Source of the DNA: Tulasnella sp. 424
Taxonomy: Eukaryota; Basidiomycota; Agaricomycetes; Cantharellales; Tulasnellaceae
NCBI GenBank assembly: GCA_019633425.1
Contig: WSUB01000085.1
Span: 1-64,000 of the forward strand
Reading direction: 5' to 3'
Length of the DNA stretch: 64,000 nucleotides
In this document: positions 33,129 through 44,649 of the stretch, piece by piece
Layout of the letters: each line of letters begins with the position of its first letter
Numbering within the stretch: position 1 is the stretch's first letter
Position numbers and translations under genes: made by a program
Notes under the pieces: model-generated
The model's input: the letters and a program-made list of their open reading frames with translations, nothing else
Databases searched by the model: none
Told to the model about the DNA's origin: nothing

Positions 33129-34734
33129 ATGCAATCCAACCCTGCCGCCCAACACCGAATCTTTGGGACTTGCGTCTGTCTTATTCTTTTCCTCAGCTTC
33201 CTATTTCACGATGTACGTACTGTCCCTATTCTCTTTTGTCTCCAGATTCCCTCTCCGTCGACGACTCCCCATCGCTGACCTTTCGCTACCCATATCGGTT
33301 CAGACTGGCGACGTAGCCGTCCTATGTGCCGCTACGGTAAGCCAGAGCTCTCTTCCTACAGTGCATGGGTTCATACTAAATGACGCGGATCGTACTTCGG
33401 CAACGTCTTAGTATGCGAAGATCCAGCCAATCATCGCCAAGGCTCTCGACGCGTACCATGCTACTCTCGCCGTGGCTCAACTTGGAGTCGACTGTGTCAG
33501 CAGCGGCCTCGACTGGATCGTCGAGTCTGCTACATGGCTCCTAGAATCATCAGGCCTTGTACGTCTCGTTTTCATGACCTTCCATTCACACCACTGACAT
33601 GCTACTACCATCTATACTGCCTAGATCGAAACTCTACCCATCCCCAACGACATTTGTATTCCCAAGAGGGTTCGCTTTGACCGCTGGGGCAAGCGGCCTG
33701 TCAACTTGCCAGTCCCTTCTCGGGCTTGGGCGCAACGCAACCGCGCTGGAACACTTGAAGCTCCCGGTTCTCCGACCCCGACCAGACCAGCTCCCCTCCC
33801 TTCAAACTCGTTTCACCGCCGACATCCCGCGACGTCGACACCTCCTCTTCACCCTGGAAACCGCGCAAAGCCGACTACAGGAGTACCGCCCGGTTTACTC
33901 AGGTCAGCGCGCCGGCACCCAAGACGGGGGATACCGTCCCAGCTCGCCGAGAAGCTGCCCGCCTCGACACGATCGCAGAGGACTCCTCGGAAGCCACCAT
34001 TCCAGGCTCCGATGGCACCACTTCAACACCTATCGCGACCTCGGCTTCCCCCATCACTCCTCCAACTACCACCAACACCGCGATCGAGCGACCTGCTGGC
34101 GCGGGCGCGCAGGATGCGGCGGGCGAACCAAGTACTACACCCCACGATTCGGGTGCCGCCTTATCTACACAAGTCAGCGGTAGAACACGCAAGACGGGTC
34201 TCTTTGGAGAATCGCGGTGCGTTTATCGTTTCCTTGCTTTTCTCCTTCTCATCATGAGAGTCGTCCACTAAAGGACTTTTTTTCGTTTTCGATTTTTGTA
34301 GACCCCAAGTCGCAGCTGCCATGGCGTCTGCGGGACGATCGCGGCCGATCTCTCAAGCTAATATCGACCGTATCGAGAACGCCAGTAGACGGCCCGGCTT
34401 CAAGTCCAGTGGGCGGAGAAGGAGAGAAGCCGTTGTAGCTCCTCTGGAGACGATCGCAGAGGATGACAGGGTTGTCACCTTTTCGGATGAGCTTCAAGTA
34501 CAGGACGTGCCAATGTCGGTGTGGGATGAGCTAGCCCGACGGGAGTTCACGTCCGAAGAGGTGGAGCGTCGGATTGAGGCCGCCTACTGGGCCTGGGTGG
34601 AGGAAGAGGAGAAGGTGCTCCCTCGAATTAAGGCAATGATAAGAGGGATCCGGGCCAAGATCAATGCGCGACGTGTCGCGACATTTGGTCGGTGGGCTCG
34701 GGTGCGAGCGGTTTTCCATCATAAAACCGCGTAG
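33129..34734 (+). pseudogene. D: unnamed membrane-anchored family, frameshifted copy
   Basis: Exons 33129-33212, 33304-33336, 33412-33558, about 33625-34216 and 34302-34734. The N-terminus has a hydrophobic segment (IFGTCVCLILFLSFLF). Then follow TGDVAVLCAAT, YAKIQPIIAKALDAYHATLA, LDWIVESATWLLESSGL and FDRWGKRPVNLP, all matched in E. Compared with F, D lacks about 55 bp between two TTTCAC repeats near 33810. This puts the downstream linker (TPHDSGAALSTQVSGRTRKT) out of frame with the upstream half. The last exon (RSRPISQANIDRIENA ... EEVERRIEAAYWAWVEE) is intact. Unless a further intron repairs the frame, D makes a protein with a different C-terminal half. Family function unknown. Confidence 0.5.
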
Positions 34735-34769
34735 GGCTGGCAGGTTCACTAGCTTAGCGTACAGTGGTC

Positions 34770-34920
34770 TGGTGCTTTTTATTCTTTAATATCACTTTGA
34801 TTCTTTCTATTTATGGTCTGGAAGCTTTGGGGGTTTGTCCCATGCTTGAGTTGTATTCTCCTTTTTATTTTCTGCGCTTCTCGGATTGGCTTTCGTTTTC
34901 TTTATCCCTTGTATTTATTT
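34770..34920 (+). repeat. 3'-flank repeat R3, copy 2
   Basis: Directly downstream of gene D; the same block as 31430-31570 (core ATTTATGGTCTGGAAGCTTTG). This copy is the original 3' flank of a family member, so the block is probably the family's 3' UTR or terminator. Confidence 0.6.
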
Positions 34921-35128
34921 GGAGTGCCAGTGTCTCAGTCAACACGATACATAACGGAGAATTCTGTACAGCAACGTGGGCTATAAGAACTACAGGCGGG
35001 TCTCAAGACACAAATCTCGATCAGTCTCGAGTGTCTCGCAAAATATCACTTCGGCCCCGCTGATCTGAGTTTCCGACGCACGCGGGTGGCAAGGTCCAGA
35101 GCGTCAGCTGCATGATATCCCGAATATG

Positions 35129-35341
35129 TTAGATTTCCTCAAACATTCCGGCAGCTTGTTCATAAAGGCGTATTGCGTCTTCGTGATCCTGTTCGCGGTA
35201 GGCGTCGTCAGGGCACCTCAGAGCCCAGGCTGTTCCTTTCCTATCGCCAATGTCGATACGAATCTGCAGGGCTTCGGAGAAAAGCAGAACGGTCTGTGGT
35301 GGTCGAGTTCGTCCAGAGTTTGCGGAAACGCCTTGGAAGGC
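35129..35341 (-). pseudogene. Antisense TPR relic of a different TPR gene
   Basis: On the minus strand, 48 codons before a TAA (35131-35129) read EALQIRIDIGDRKGTAWALR and continue through AYREQDHEDAIRLYEQAAGM. This is a clear tetratricopeptide unit of the IGD-type (GDRxGxAxAL), but its sequence is not that of the A/B/C arrays. The frame stays open upstream to about 35341 without more TPR signature. It is a fragment of another TPR gene, in opposite orientation to its surroundings. Confidence 0.5.
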
Positions 35342-35745
35342 AAAAGCTAGTGCCTAGCGGCTGCCAACGGCGTCGACCGATTTACATAAAGAGAGCCTGA
35401 TTTCTATTACATGATTTAGGTGCACAGCGTGTGGTATCGTGAGAGGAGGAGAAAGAGGAGGCAGGGGACAAATGGCTCGGATTGAACTGATGACGTAACG
35501 CACCCCTAAAGAGAAATCCGATACCCTTCAACTGGAGGAAGTTTTTCCCGTTCCTAGTGTGCCAAGGAGAATCCCTAGGTCAGAGTCAATGCGCGACCTT
35601 CTGTAACATCTATCCACAGGGCTCGGAGTCGATCGACTGTCCTTCCCTGGACGGCGCAAGGAGGGGTTGTGGCTGGGTGGTGCGCAGCGCCCATATGGTT
35701 TGTTAGACTTCCTATCGCTTATCGTTCGACCTTATTCAATTTTAT
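35342..35745. other. Non-coding, contains part of a dispersed repeat
   Basis: 35560-35720 is a diverged copy of 31230-31375 (shared AGAGTCAATGCGC, CAGGGCTCGGAG and GGCGCAAGGAGG). No gene recognised. Confidence 0.45.
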
Positions 35746-35749
35746 TTAT

Positions 35750-35890
35750 TGTCTAAGTGCTTTTTATTACTTAATATGGCTTGGTGTATGATTTATGGTC
35801 TCGGGGCTTTGGGGGGGTTTTGTCCCAAGCCTTTGCGTAGTCTTCTCCTTTTTATTTTCTCCGTTTCTCGAGTCGCTTCGCTCTTGGCGC
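35750..35890 (+). repeat. 3'-flank repeat R3, copy 3
   Basis: Core ATTTATGGTCTCGGGGCTTTG followed by TTGCGTAGTCTTCTCC. Followed, as in copies 1 and 4, by the CCAATATTTACCGTAGC block (35950-35975). Confidence 0.6.
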
Positions 35891-36069
35891 CATATGTAGT
35901 ATCTCGCCGCAGTAGTGTATGGCGGAGTTTCTTCATTTACAAGGGTATCTAATTACCAATATTTACCGTAGCTTACGTTGAGCGACAGGCGCGTGGATTC
36001 GACTATCGTACCCCCAGTGCAACCCGATAACTACTGATGGACGGTGACGGTCAGACGGTCAACATATAT

Positions 36070-36554
36070 CCGGGCTTCTCCTCGTGCCGTGAGAGACCAA
36101 AGCCGAACAAAGCAGAGGATGCATGTCCAAACGCAAAATGTTCGCTTTCCGTCACCACTCGCACAAATCCCGCAAGCGGCTCTTCGAGAATACGAACCTT
36201 CTTTTTTGCTGCAGATAGCCTAGGTCCACCGATGCGGGAAGGTGGTTGCTGTGCAAGCGAATGGAGGGTTTAATGCCTCGGGTGCAACGTTTCTGATGCA
36301 ATTCTGACTGTTGTAGAAGAGCGACGACGGCAAGCGATGTTGGCGAAAAGGACTCATCACTGATAGGAGATAATAAGGGGTTTAGGTACGTTGCCTTCGT
36401 GACTTTTAAAGCGGTGGAAGAAACCGCTGACATTTGGTCCAATCCTCCAGAACCCTTCCCCTCTCGTCTCCGTTCATCACAAATCCTTGACTCGTAACCG
36501 TTTCATCATCCGTCGTCTCTGACCGATTTTCAACCGTATACGACTTAACTCGAC
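36070..36554 (+). repeat. Conserved 5' flank of kinase-TPR gene B (family copy 2)
   Basis: Matches 26940-27429 and 44650-45167. It shares GGTTTAATGCCTCGGGTGCA and the last 80 bp before the ATG, which are nearly identical to those of gene A. Confidence 0.65.
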
Positions 36555-39500
36555 ATGACGGACAGCCTGCCACCTCAGTCCCCGGGACCTCAAACCCCAC
36601 GCAAGGCTGTAAGTCCTTCCCGTGCGCGAAGACGGAAGGAAGCACTGACTTGGAAACTTTAAGCGGGAGATTCTTGACGGAATTTCATGGTGCCGAATCG
36701 ACCCAACTACAATCCATATCACAGACTCTAAACCAATTGCAAAAGGCGGGCAAGGGACGATCGTCATTGGAACTAGAATTCTTCCTGAAGAAGTCGCGAC
36801 ACGGATCCCTGAACAATCCCGGAAACCGTTCCCTGAGAGGCAATTGGCAATAAAGAAGTTCGACTGGAACTGTGAAGATACCGAAGTATCGGCCAAATTT
36901 TTTAATGTATGATCGTCTCCATGCGTTTCCTTCGCTGTTCTAATTGCCCCTACACCAGTCTTTCGCCAACGAGGTCAGCATAGTGGCGAGCCTTTCTCAC
37001 CCAAACGTTGTCGAATTCGTCGGTTTTGTTGAGGACATGGAGAAGGGCGACGCTTGGATCGTTTTACCTTGGGAAGCGAACGGAAACGTTCGAGAGTTTC
37101 TGGCGTCCGGCGAGTGGGACATTCCCGAACGTTTATCCTTGGTGAGTGTGTCGTGCGTGCCATTACTGTTGAGTGATATGAACGGATCATCGACCTAGGT
37201 TCAAGATGTAGTCAAGGGCGTGGAATACTTACATACGAGACAACCTCCGATCTGCCACGGCGACCTGAAGTCGGTGAGTCCGTCAACCGGCCGTTCGAGA
37301 TACCGCACACTCATCGACCGGTGCTTCAGTTGAACATACTTGTCAGCTCCTCGTATCATGCAGTGATCACGGACTTTGGATCGGCTCGGGCTAAAGGAAA
37401 CGTCGACCCAAAGACAGAGGACGGTATCTCGGAGCCACCGTGCCGAGAAACCATTGACGACATCGTCCAAGGATTAATCTATCCAAAAATCAAATTTAAC
37501 CGGTCCACCTTGGAGCTCACTTTAACGGGCCCAGGGTTTTCGTTGCGGTGGACCGCCCCTGAGGTGCTGGACAACGGGGTGCAAGATTTACCAAGCGATA
37601 TGTGGGCTCTAGGCTGGATCTGCTGGGAGGTAAGTAGGCTATGAGCCAGAGGATACCCACAGCCTTTTACTCACGTATACGACTATACTTTAGATTTTCA
37701 CGGGTAAAATACCATTCGAAGAACTCAGGGCCACGGGGCCAATTATATCGACCGTTATGAAAGGGAATTTGCCAGCAATCCGGGACGACGGCGACCTGTC
37801 TCATGTTCTCCAGCTGTGTAGTTTAATGATGGACTGTTGGATGTCGAATCCGGTGGAGAGGATAGATGCCTCGACGTTTCTGCGAAAGGTTGGCTTCCTG
37901 GTGAGTGTGCTGATGTTGATTGAAGACTACATCACCGGTTGTTAAACGAGCCGCGTACCAGCCATCCTCGACACCTTCGGCCGATAGATCTGGCGGTGCG
38001 AAGGTGCGATCCGCAGCGCTGTTACATCAATTGGGAGCGATATATCAGCTTCAGGGTAATAGTGTGCTCGCCGAGTCCCACTACCAGTCGGCCATCGAGA
38101 TTGCGACTCGAACGAAGGACGACAATGCAAAGGCAACCGCGTTCCACGGTCTTGGAGCGACCTATCGTGCTCAATCGAGGTATCCGGAAGCCGGGAAGGC
38201 GTCGGCTGAAGCTCACGAGATCTACTCTCGCATCGGGAACGATCTGGGTACTGCGAACGCATTGATTGGCCTGGGGAGGACCCATCGGCTTCAGTCGAGG
38301 AGTCGAGAGGCGGAGAAGGCTTTTAAAGAAGCCCGGGAGATCTACTCTCGCATCGGGAGCGATAGCGGCGTGGCATTCGCGTTAGCTAGCCTAGGGAAAA
38401 TCTATTGGGCTGAATCGCGGTATCAAGAGGCAGAGCAGGCTTCCGTGGAGGCGCACAAGATCTACTCCCGCATTGGGGGGGACCTCGGTGCAGCGGACGC
38501 GTTGGACAACCTGGGAGAGGTCTATCGTGCTTGGTTCAGGTATCAAGAGGCGGAGAAGGCTTTCATGGAGGCGCACAAGCTCTGCTCCCGCGCTGGGAAC
38601 GAAATTGGTGCAGCGAACGCGTTAGGTAGCCTGGGAGAGATCTACCGTGATCAGTCGAGAAACCAAGAGGCGGAGAAGGTGTACAGCCAGGCGCACGAGA
38701 TCTACTCTCGCATTGGGAGCGATCACGGTGTGGCAAACGCGTTACTCGGCTTGGGGAATATCTATCGCGCTCAGTCGAGGAATTCCGAGGCTGAGAACGC
38801 TCTTAACGATGCTCACAACATCTACTCTCGCATCGGGGACACCTTCGGCATCGGCAACGTATTTTACAGCCTCGGAATGCTCTATAGCAGCCAGAAAAGA
38901 TATGAAGCCGCGGAGGCGTCCTACCGCCAAGCAGCTGCTTCGTATGACCCAGCCGCGCGTCATAGCAGAGCCACAACACTCCTAGCCCTCGGGGAAGACT
39001 ATCATGCTCGGTGCCAATATCCCGATGCGGAAGAGGCTGCCAGTGAAGCCCTTGCCATATGGATCAGCACCGCCGACGAGGAACGTCAAGCGGAGGCTTC
39101 GCTACTTTTAGCAAATATCTTTAAGTCTCAATCCATGCACAACGAAGAAAAGGATGCCCTCATTCAAGCCGAAACTGCACTTGCTCAAACTGGCAATGCC
39201 GGAACTCACGCAGCGACCTTGGATCGGATCGGCGATATCCACCTCGCGCGGAGCTCGTACGGCGAAGCAGAAGAGTGTTACCGCCTTGCTCAAGCCATAT
39301 ACTCCAGCCTAGACGATATTCGCGGTGAAGCTACCGAGTTGTTCAATCTCGGAGTGTTATATGGTCGCCAGGATCGACATGGCGAGGCGGAGGATTGCTT
39401 CGTTGAAGCGCGCTGCGCATATGCTAGGGTTGCCGACAAGGAGGGTGAAGCAAAGGCCTTGGATGCACTGGCGATGGCATGTAGTTCGCAAGGCAAATTT

Positions 39501-39611
39501 GCTGATGCGAGAGTGGCTTGTATGGAAGCTCGGGAAATTTACGCGCAGATGGGCCGGCCGATGAGTGAGGCGTGTGCAAGGACCTGGGAAAACCTCCAAG
39601 CGTATGAGTAG
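36555..39611 (+). CDS. Kinase-TPR protein B
   Basis: Exons 36555-36608, 36664-36906, 36959-37141, 37199-37273, 37330-37629, 37694-37900 and 37962-39611, with the same positions and phase 0 as gene A, give 903 aa. Kinase landmarks are intact: KGGQGTIVIGT, LAIKKFDW, CHGDLKS, ITDFGSAR, WTAPEVL. The stretch between glycine loop and alpha-C differs most from A (EEVATRIPEQSRKPFPE), while the rest of the kinase is nearly the same. About 12-13 TPRs follow; the first six units vary most and the C-terminal units (from FYSLGMLYSSQKRYEAAEAS onward) are almost identical to A. Same orientation as A, start codons 9125 bp apart. Its 3' flank differs from A and C: it runs into repeat R3 within 40 bp of the stop. 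Confidence 0.9.
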
Positions 39612-39644
39612 TCAGTGAGATCACTGTTGGAAGGTCTATTGCAG

Positions 39645-39765
39645 AATATCGCTTTGGTTTTTCATTTATGGTCTGGGAGCTTTGTGAGTTTTTTGTCGCA
39701 AGCTTTGCGTAGTCTTCTCCTTTTTTATTTTCTCCGTTTCTCGAGTCGCTTCGCTCTCGTCGCTA
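39645..39765 (+). repeat. 3'-flank repeat R3, copy 4
   Basis: Begins about 35 bp after the gene B stop (core ATTTATGGTCTGGGAGC, nearly identical to copy 1). It marks the junction where the ancestral 3' flank of B was replaced by D/E-family flank. Confidence 0.65.
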
Positions 39766-39799
39766 TATGCATCATCTCGTTGTGGTACTGTACGATGGA

Positions 39800-41301
39800 A
39801 TTCCCCGGTCTATAAGTGTCTCTAACTACCAATATTTACCGGAGCGGAGGTTGAGTGACCGGAACGTGGACTCGGATCCGACTGTCGTATCCCCAGTCCA
39901 AGCCGATGAGCGGACTATATGTATATGCATAAGAATCTTCCAAACCAACTAAGCCACGAGTACTATTTTGCTTCGGTTAGTAGACTATTGGCAAGTCTGC
40001 GGGTTGGGTAAAGATCCAGACGGACCGAGTTGCTGCCGGACCAATTCCTGATTCGGTCAGTATCTCCGAGTGTGACAAAAAGCCTCTCCCCTCGAGCTCT
40101 ATTCTACGACTTTGCCTCCCAGACTACTGCGCTCAGTTTTCGCCTAGGTGTATAACCGCTTTTACTCCATTAAACGGGAGCCCGTAGTGGCGCGGAAAGG
40201 CCATTCCGATTGGGTCCACCTGCCAGAAAAGGATTGAATTTCCTCGACTTGATGAGGCTTACACAAAATCGACCTCCCTGACCCTCCAGAAGCGCTCAAG
40301 GTTCAATCTGGATATTGAGGGAGGAAAGGGGCGAAAGATCGGTATAGCATACTTACCTGTGATCCTTGAAGCCGGAAGCCTGCCCTAGCGTCTAGCTCCG
40401 GAATACGGACATTGGCTTTCTTCGATCTCCGGGTTCCGACACTCTTTTGGACATTCGACGCCAATTTATTGTGGCTGATTCCTCTTATCTGGTGGGCTCT
40501 CCGAGGCTTTTTGAGCTGATGGAAGAATATGGAAGGGTCGGGCGCAAATTTTGAATTACCTCGTTTGGAAAGGACCCTTTTATGCACTCGAACCCCCAGT
40601 CCCCGGTAGATACTGGCTACCTCACAGAGCAAGAATCCGAGGTTTTGTGTACTGCGTTATTTCGGTACCCGAAGCATGGGAAATACGCATAGCTCGTCGC
40701 GGTCGGGAGGCACTGATTAAAGACGTAGGTCTCCCCGATCAAGATGCTTGTTATGGATTGTGCTCGGACGACTGCTATTCTTTAATTGCTGAGCAATGCA
40801 GCTTGCTGTGGGTTGAAGTCTAGGCTTTTCCGGAAGGAATAATTGGCGGCCCTCTCGAAGCCCGCCCCGAAGACATTTCTTTGGCGATTTCCTGGGTCTG
40901 TGTTGACTTGGTACCTGCGTGTACCCAATGGAGTGGAACAAGTGCATCGCACACAAACCCTTTTTGGAATATTGTTGACAGCCCTCTCTCGACTTTGACC
41001 ACTCGCCCACTATGCCTCCTCGTCGACCTCTCTCAACAGTTATGCAAGAGGGAGTCGTCGAGCACCGAATCGTGTGCGATTTGTGTGTCGACTGGAGGAG
41101 GCGTGTGGGAACCGTCACTGGGCGCCGATTCAATTGAGCACCGTGACGTCTGTTTAGCGGTTGCAACAGGTCGACTCTTTCTCTGCATCTACCTCTACCT
41201 GAGACCCCAGCGAAGACCTTCCTTCTTTCCCTGACTTTCAGCGTAACGGTATCTTCTAGTATCCCCCTTCCCTCGACCCCGTCCTTCTTCGAGAGATCTC
41301 C
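39800..41301 (+). repeat. E-unit upstream region, copy of 31620-33128
   Basis: Runs parallel to the D-unit upstream region over about 1.4 kb. It holds a broken copy of the unnamed upstream gene: the SVFA..VYNRFYSIKR piece has an in-frame stop, and the piece with YLVWKGPFYALEPPVPG ends at a stop at 40822. No intact gene here. Confidence 0.55.
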
Positions 41302-42927
41302 ATGACGCGATTCCACCCTGCCGTGCAGCACCGAGTCCTCGGTACCTGCGTCTGCCTTCTTCTATTCCTCAGTTTCCTTTTCCATAAAGTACGTACCCAT
41401 TCTCGCTTTGCTCCAGATTCCCTCTCCGTCGACGACTCCCCATCGCTGACCTTTCGCTATCCATATCAATTCAGACTGGAAACGTAGCCATCCTATGTGC
41501 CTATACGGTAAGCCAACTCTCGTCCTACAGAGCATAGGCTCATACTAAACGACGCGAACCGTACTTCGGCAATGTCTTAGTACGCAGGGCTCCGAGTCGA
41601 GCCCATCGTCGTCAAGGCTTCCGACCCATACCACGCCGCTCTCGCCGTGGCTCAACTTGCAGTCGACTGGATCAGCAGCGGCCTCGACTGGATCGTCGAA
41701 ACTGCTACATGGCTCTTGGAATCGTCGGGCCTCGTACGTCTCGTTTTCATGAGATTCCATTCACCCCACTAACATCCTCCTACCACGTATACTGCCTAGA
41801 TCGAAGCCCTACCCGTACCCGAAGACGTTTTTATTCCCAGGAGGGCCCGTTTCGACCACTGGGGCAAGAAGCCTGTCAACCTACCATTCCCCTCTCGGGC
41901 TTGCACGCGACTCAACCGCCCGGCCCTTTCACCGCCGACATCCCTTCACCATTCGCAATTGCCAAGCTCAACGACCGCGTCGAAGGCCTCGTCTGAAGAC
42001 TCAGGCAGTCTCAACTCTGTCCGTGTCAACGAGAAGGCCACCGTCGACACTTCGTCTTCACCCTGGAAGCCAGCCAAAGCCGACTATTGGAGTGCCGTGT
42101 GGTCTGCTCAAGTAAGCGCACCGGCACCGAAGACGGGTTCTCGTGGTAACTTGGGGTACGTTTCTCCTTCTAATTATGAGAGTCTTAGGCTCCGGACTTA
42201 CTTCATCTTCGATTCTGGCAGGCTCGAAGTTGAAGCGACGGTGCGGCCTTCAAAGCCATCACGGGCGATTCCTCGAGCTGGTGTCGACCGGCTCGACAAC
42301 TCCGCGATCGAGCGACCAGACACGCCCGCACAGGATGCGGGCGAGGGAAGTGCACCCCACGATTCGGGTGCTCCGATCGGGCGACTAGACACGCCCGCAC
42401 AGGATGCGGGCGAGCGGAGTACACCCCACGATTCGGGTGTTACTTTGCCTACCCAAGTCAGCGGCAAGGCACGTAAGAAAGGTCTCCTTGGAAAACTTCG
42501 GTGCGTTCCTCGTTTCCTTCCTTTTCTCCTTCTCACTATGAAAGTTGTGGACTAATGGACCTGTCTTCGATTCTATAGGGTCAAAGTCGCAGCTACCGTG
42601 GCGTCGGCGAAACGATCACGGGCGATCGTTAAAGCGAAAGTCGACCGCATCAAGATCGCCACGAAACTGGGCAAACGGAAAACGGTGGTGAAGTTTTTCC
42701 CCTTGGTTGAAGTACAGGAGGCGGACAGGTCGATATGGGACGAGGAAGCGCGATGGAAGTACGTATCCAAAGCGAGGGAGCGTCGGATTGAAGCCTCTTA
42801 TTGGCTCTGGGCGGAGGGGCCTGAAGCCGAAGGGATACCGCGCAGTGTTTTCGACACCCCGAACGGCGAGGAAGACGAAGACGACGAGAACGACAGAGAT
42901 GAGGAAAACGAGGAGAACGAGGAGTAG
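41302..42927 (+). CDS. E: unnamed membrane-anchored family, intact copy
   Basis: Six exons (41302-41388, 41475-41507, 41581-41733, 41800-42155, 42222-42500, 42579-42927), phases agreeing, 418 aa. Parts in order: hydrophobic N-terminal segment (GTCVCLLLFLSFLF, likely signal anchor); a short conserved domain (EPIVVKASDPYHAALAVAQL, LDWIVETATWLLESSGL, FDHWGKKPVNLPF); a long Ser/Pro/Thr-rich disordered region with a duplicated 23-residue unit (DTPAQDAGEGSAPHDSG / DTPAQDAGERSTPHDSG); a basic segment (SAKRSRAIVKAKVDRIKI); and a helical end (ERRIEASYWLWAEG) with a run of Asp/Glu/Asn. Only this copy of the D/E/F family keeps one frame throughout. Function unknown; its position between kinase-TPR genes B and C suggests a linked role, which is inference. 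Confidence 0.6.
42312..42440 (+). repeat. 69 bp tandem duplication inside gene E
   Basis: Two near-identical copies start at 42312 and 42381 (cores ACACGCCCGCACAGG). The unit is a multiple of three, so it adds 23 residues without breaking the frame. D has one copy, F none. Confidence 0.8.
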
Positions 42928-43104
42928 GAGGACAGCGGTGACGATGTGGATGAGGGAAGCCTTTCGAAGAGCGGGCAGGAAAAGGCGATGGAGGAGTCGG
43001 TGCTTCACGAACCGGACCTTTTTGGTTCGGTCGACGTTATCCAACATGTCGAAAATTTTGCTTATTACTCAACATTGCTCGGTTTTTATTTATCGTCTGT
43101 GGTG

Positions 43105-43250
43105 CCTTTTTATTCTTTCATATTACTTTGATTTTTTTATTCACGGTCTGCGAGCTTTGGGGGTTTGTCCCAAGCTTTGCGTTGTATTCTCTTTTTGTAT
43201 TCTCTGCGGTTCTCGGATTGGGTTTCATTTTCTTTATCCCTTGTATTTAT
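43105..43250 (+). repeat. 3'-flank repeat R3, copy 5
   Basis: Downstream of gene E at the same distance as copy 2 is from gene D (cores GTCTGCGAGCTTTGGGGG and TTCTCTGCGGTTCTCGG). Confidence 0.6.
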
Positions 43251-43343
43251 TCGGAAATGTCTCTCTAGATCAGTGCGTGAAGTGATTTCTTCGTCTCCCA
43301 AATGCGTTTGGGACTCGAGTCCGCGTGCATATATATAAGCCTA

Positions 43344-43496
43344 AGGTTCCTGCCAGCGCACAGCTTCTTTGAAAGACGGTCACTCAAAACATTTACACTG
43401 TTCAAACGAAAAGACGTGTGCTACTAACTAGCAATTCTCTGTTGGGACATCTCGCTTACTTGAGGGATACTCCTCGGAGGCTTCGCTGAAGCTTCG
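43344..43496 (+). repeat. Dispersed repeat R4, copy 1 (possible solo-LTR fragment)
   Basis: About 150 bp match 57397-57555 in reverse orientation: AGGTTCCTGC, CTTTGAAAGAC, GTTCAAACGAAAAGACG, TGTTGGGACGTCTCGCTT and GCTGAAGCTTC. A run of TATATATAAG lies just upstream at 43330-43339. A TATA box followed by a conserved leader of this kind is what an LTR or other mobile-element promoter would look like, but no coding or terminal inverted repeat was found. Confidence 0.5.
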
Positions 43497-44640
43497 GGCG
43501 CTCTGCGCCTTTAAAGCTTGTCAGAGGCGACTCCCTTGGAGTTTTCGTCGCACGCCACCACGGTCCTTGCAGATAAGATAGCGTTGTAATCCTGAAACTT
43601 TCGCTTCGCTAGAAAGACGGAACACAGGACACCACTAGTGCTGGCAAATCCTCGGCCGCCGGTCACCGTCACCTGGGTGGACCTTAGGGATTGCCTTTGT
43701 GTCTTCATGTAGGACCTAAGCAGTTGGCAGTTGAACCTAGGTGGCCTAGACAGAGCCTTTGACACTTCGAAGGCAATGAATCCATGGACGGACCGATGGC
43801 TTTACCGCATGTACGCAAAGTGCAGGTGTTGCCTCCGTGTTGCCACGTTCTTTGCCTCACCCTTCCTTCTGGAGCCTGTTGTGGTAGTATTCACAAGAAT
43901 CTTCGTGGGTTAAAAGTCCATGCCACCATCAGCAATCTGGTTCGAGATTCTTAATGTAGCTGTAGTGATACAATGGAAGTATTTATAGGATGTACGCGGC
44001 CGGACTGCTTTGGAGCCTTCGAGGGGCTTCGGAGGAGCAACTAAAAGTTCCAAGCGATGTCGGCAATCAGGTCTATACTGCATTCAAAGTAAAATACCTC
44101 ATAGAGAGTTTTGATCTCTTTTTCATTATCATTTCCTTGTGTCATTTTCGGCGCAGTGCGAGGGCGGAGGCGTCGGGTGATCCTTAAACAGCCACGATGC
44201 CCGCCACCCAATCTGACTCGTCAGCCCACTTCACTCTAGAAATGCTGTGACTGATCCGGTATTGTCATTCGCGGGGAACTGTGGCGCGGTGTTAATCCTG
44301 CACTGACTTCGGGTGGGCAGACCAGCCGAGTCATGCAATTCCGAAAGCGGCCCCCGAGTCGAGAGGCAATGAGCCCCGTGTGGTGAAGAACCAGAACTCC
44401 ATCTCAGCCCAGAGAGTATCGGGTACAGAGATGCTTGTTTGGTCGCTGCGGGGGGCTTATGCGTCGTGTGTTCGAAATTGAGGCCTTTTCTTTTTGGAAA
44501 ATTAGATCCGGCTCCCTGGTACGATGCTGCGAGCATTATTCGGGGCAAAACCGCTCGCTCGTTGAGGGTTGACCAAGGGATGGCTTACAAGGATTGGAGT
44601 AAATCGAAACTGTGTGATAGACGGTGACGATCAGACGGGT
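43497..44640. other. No gene recognised
   Basis: Short open frames only. Not shared with other parts of the window as far as I can see. It ends where the conserved 5' flank of gene C begins. Confidence 0.4.
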
Positions 44641-44649
44641 CTGCATAAA

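Noticed and set aside
43731..43913. Possible reverse transcriptase fragment (GLDRAFDTSKAM)
   Set aside because: A slight likeness to an RT motif only; no YxDD or other RT block in any frame nearby.
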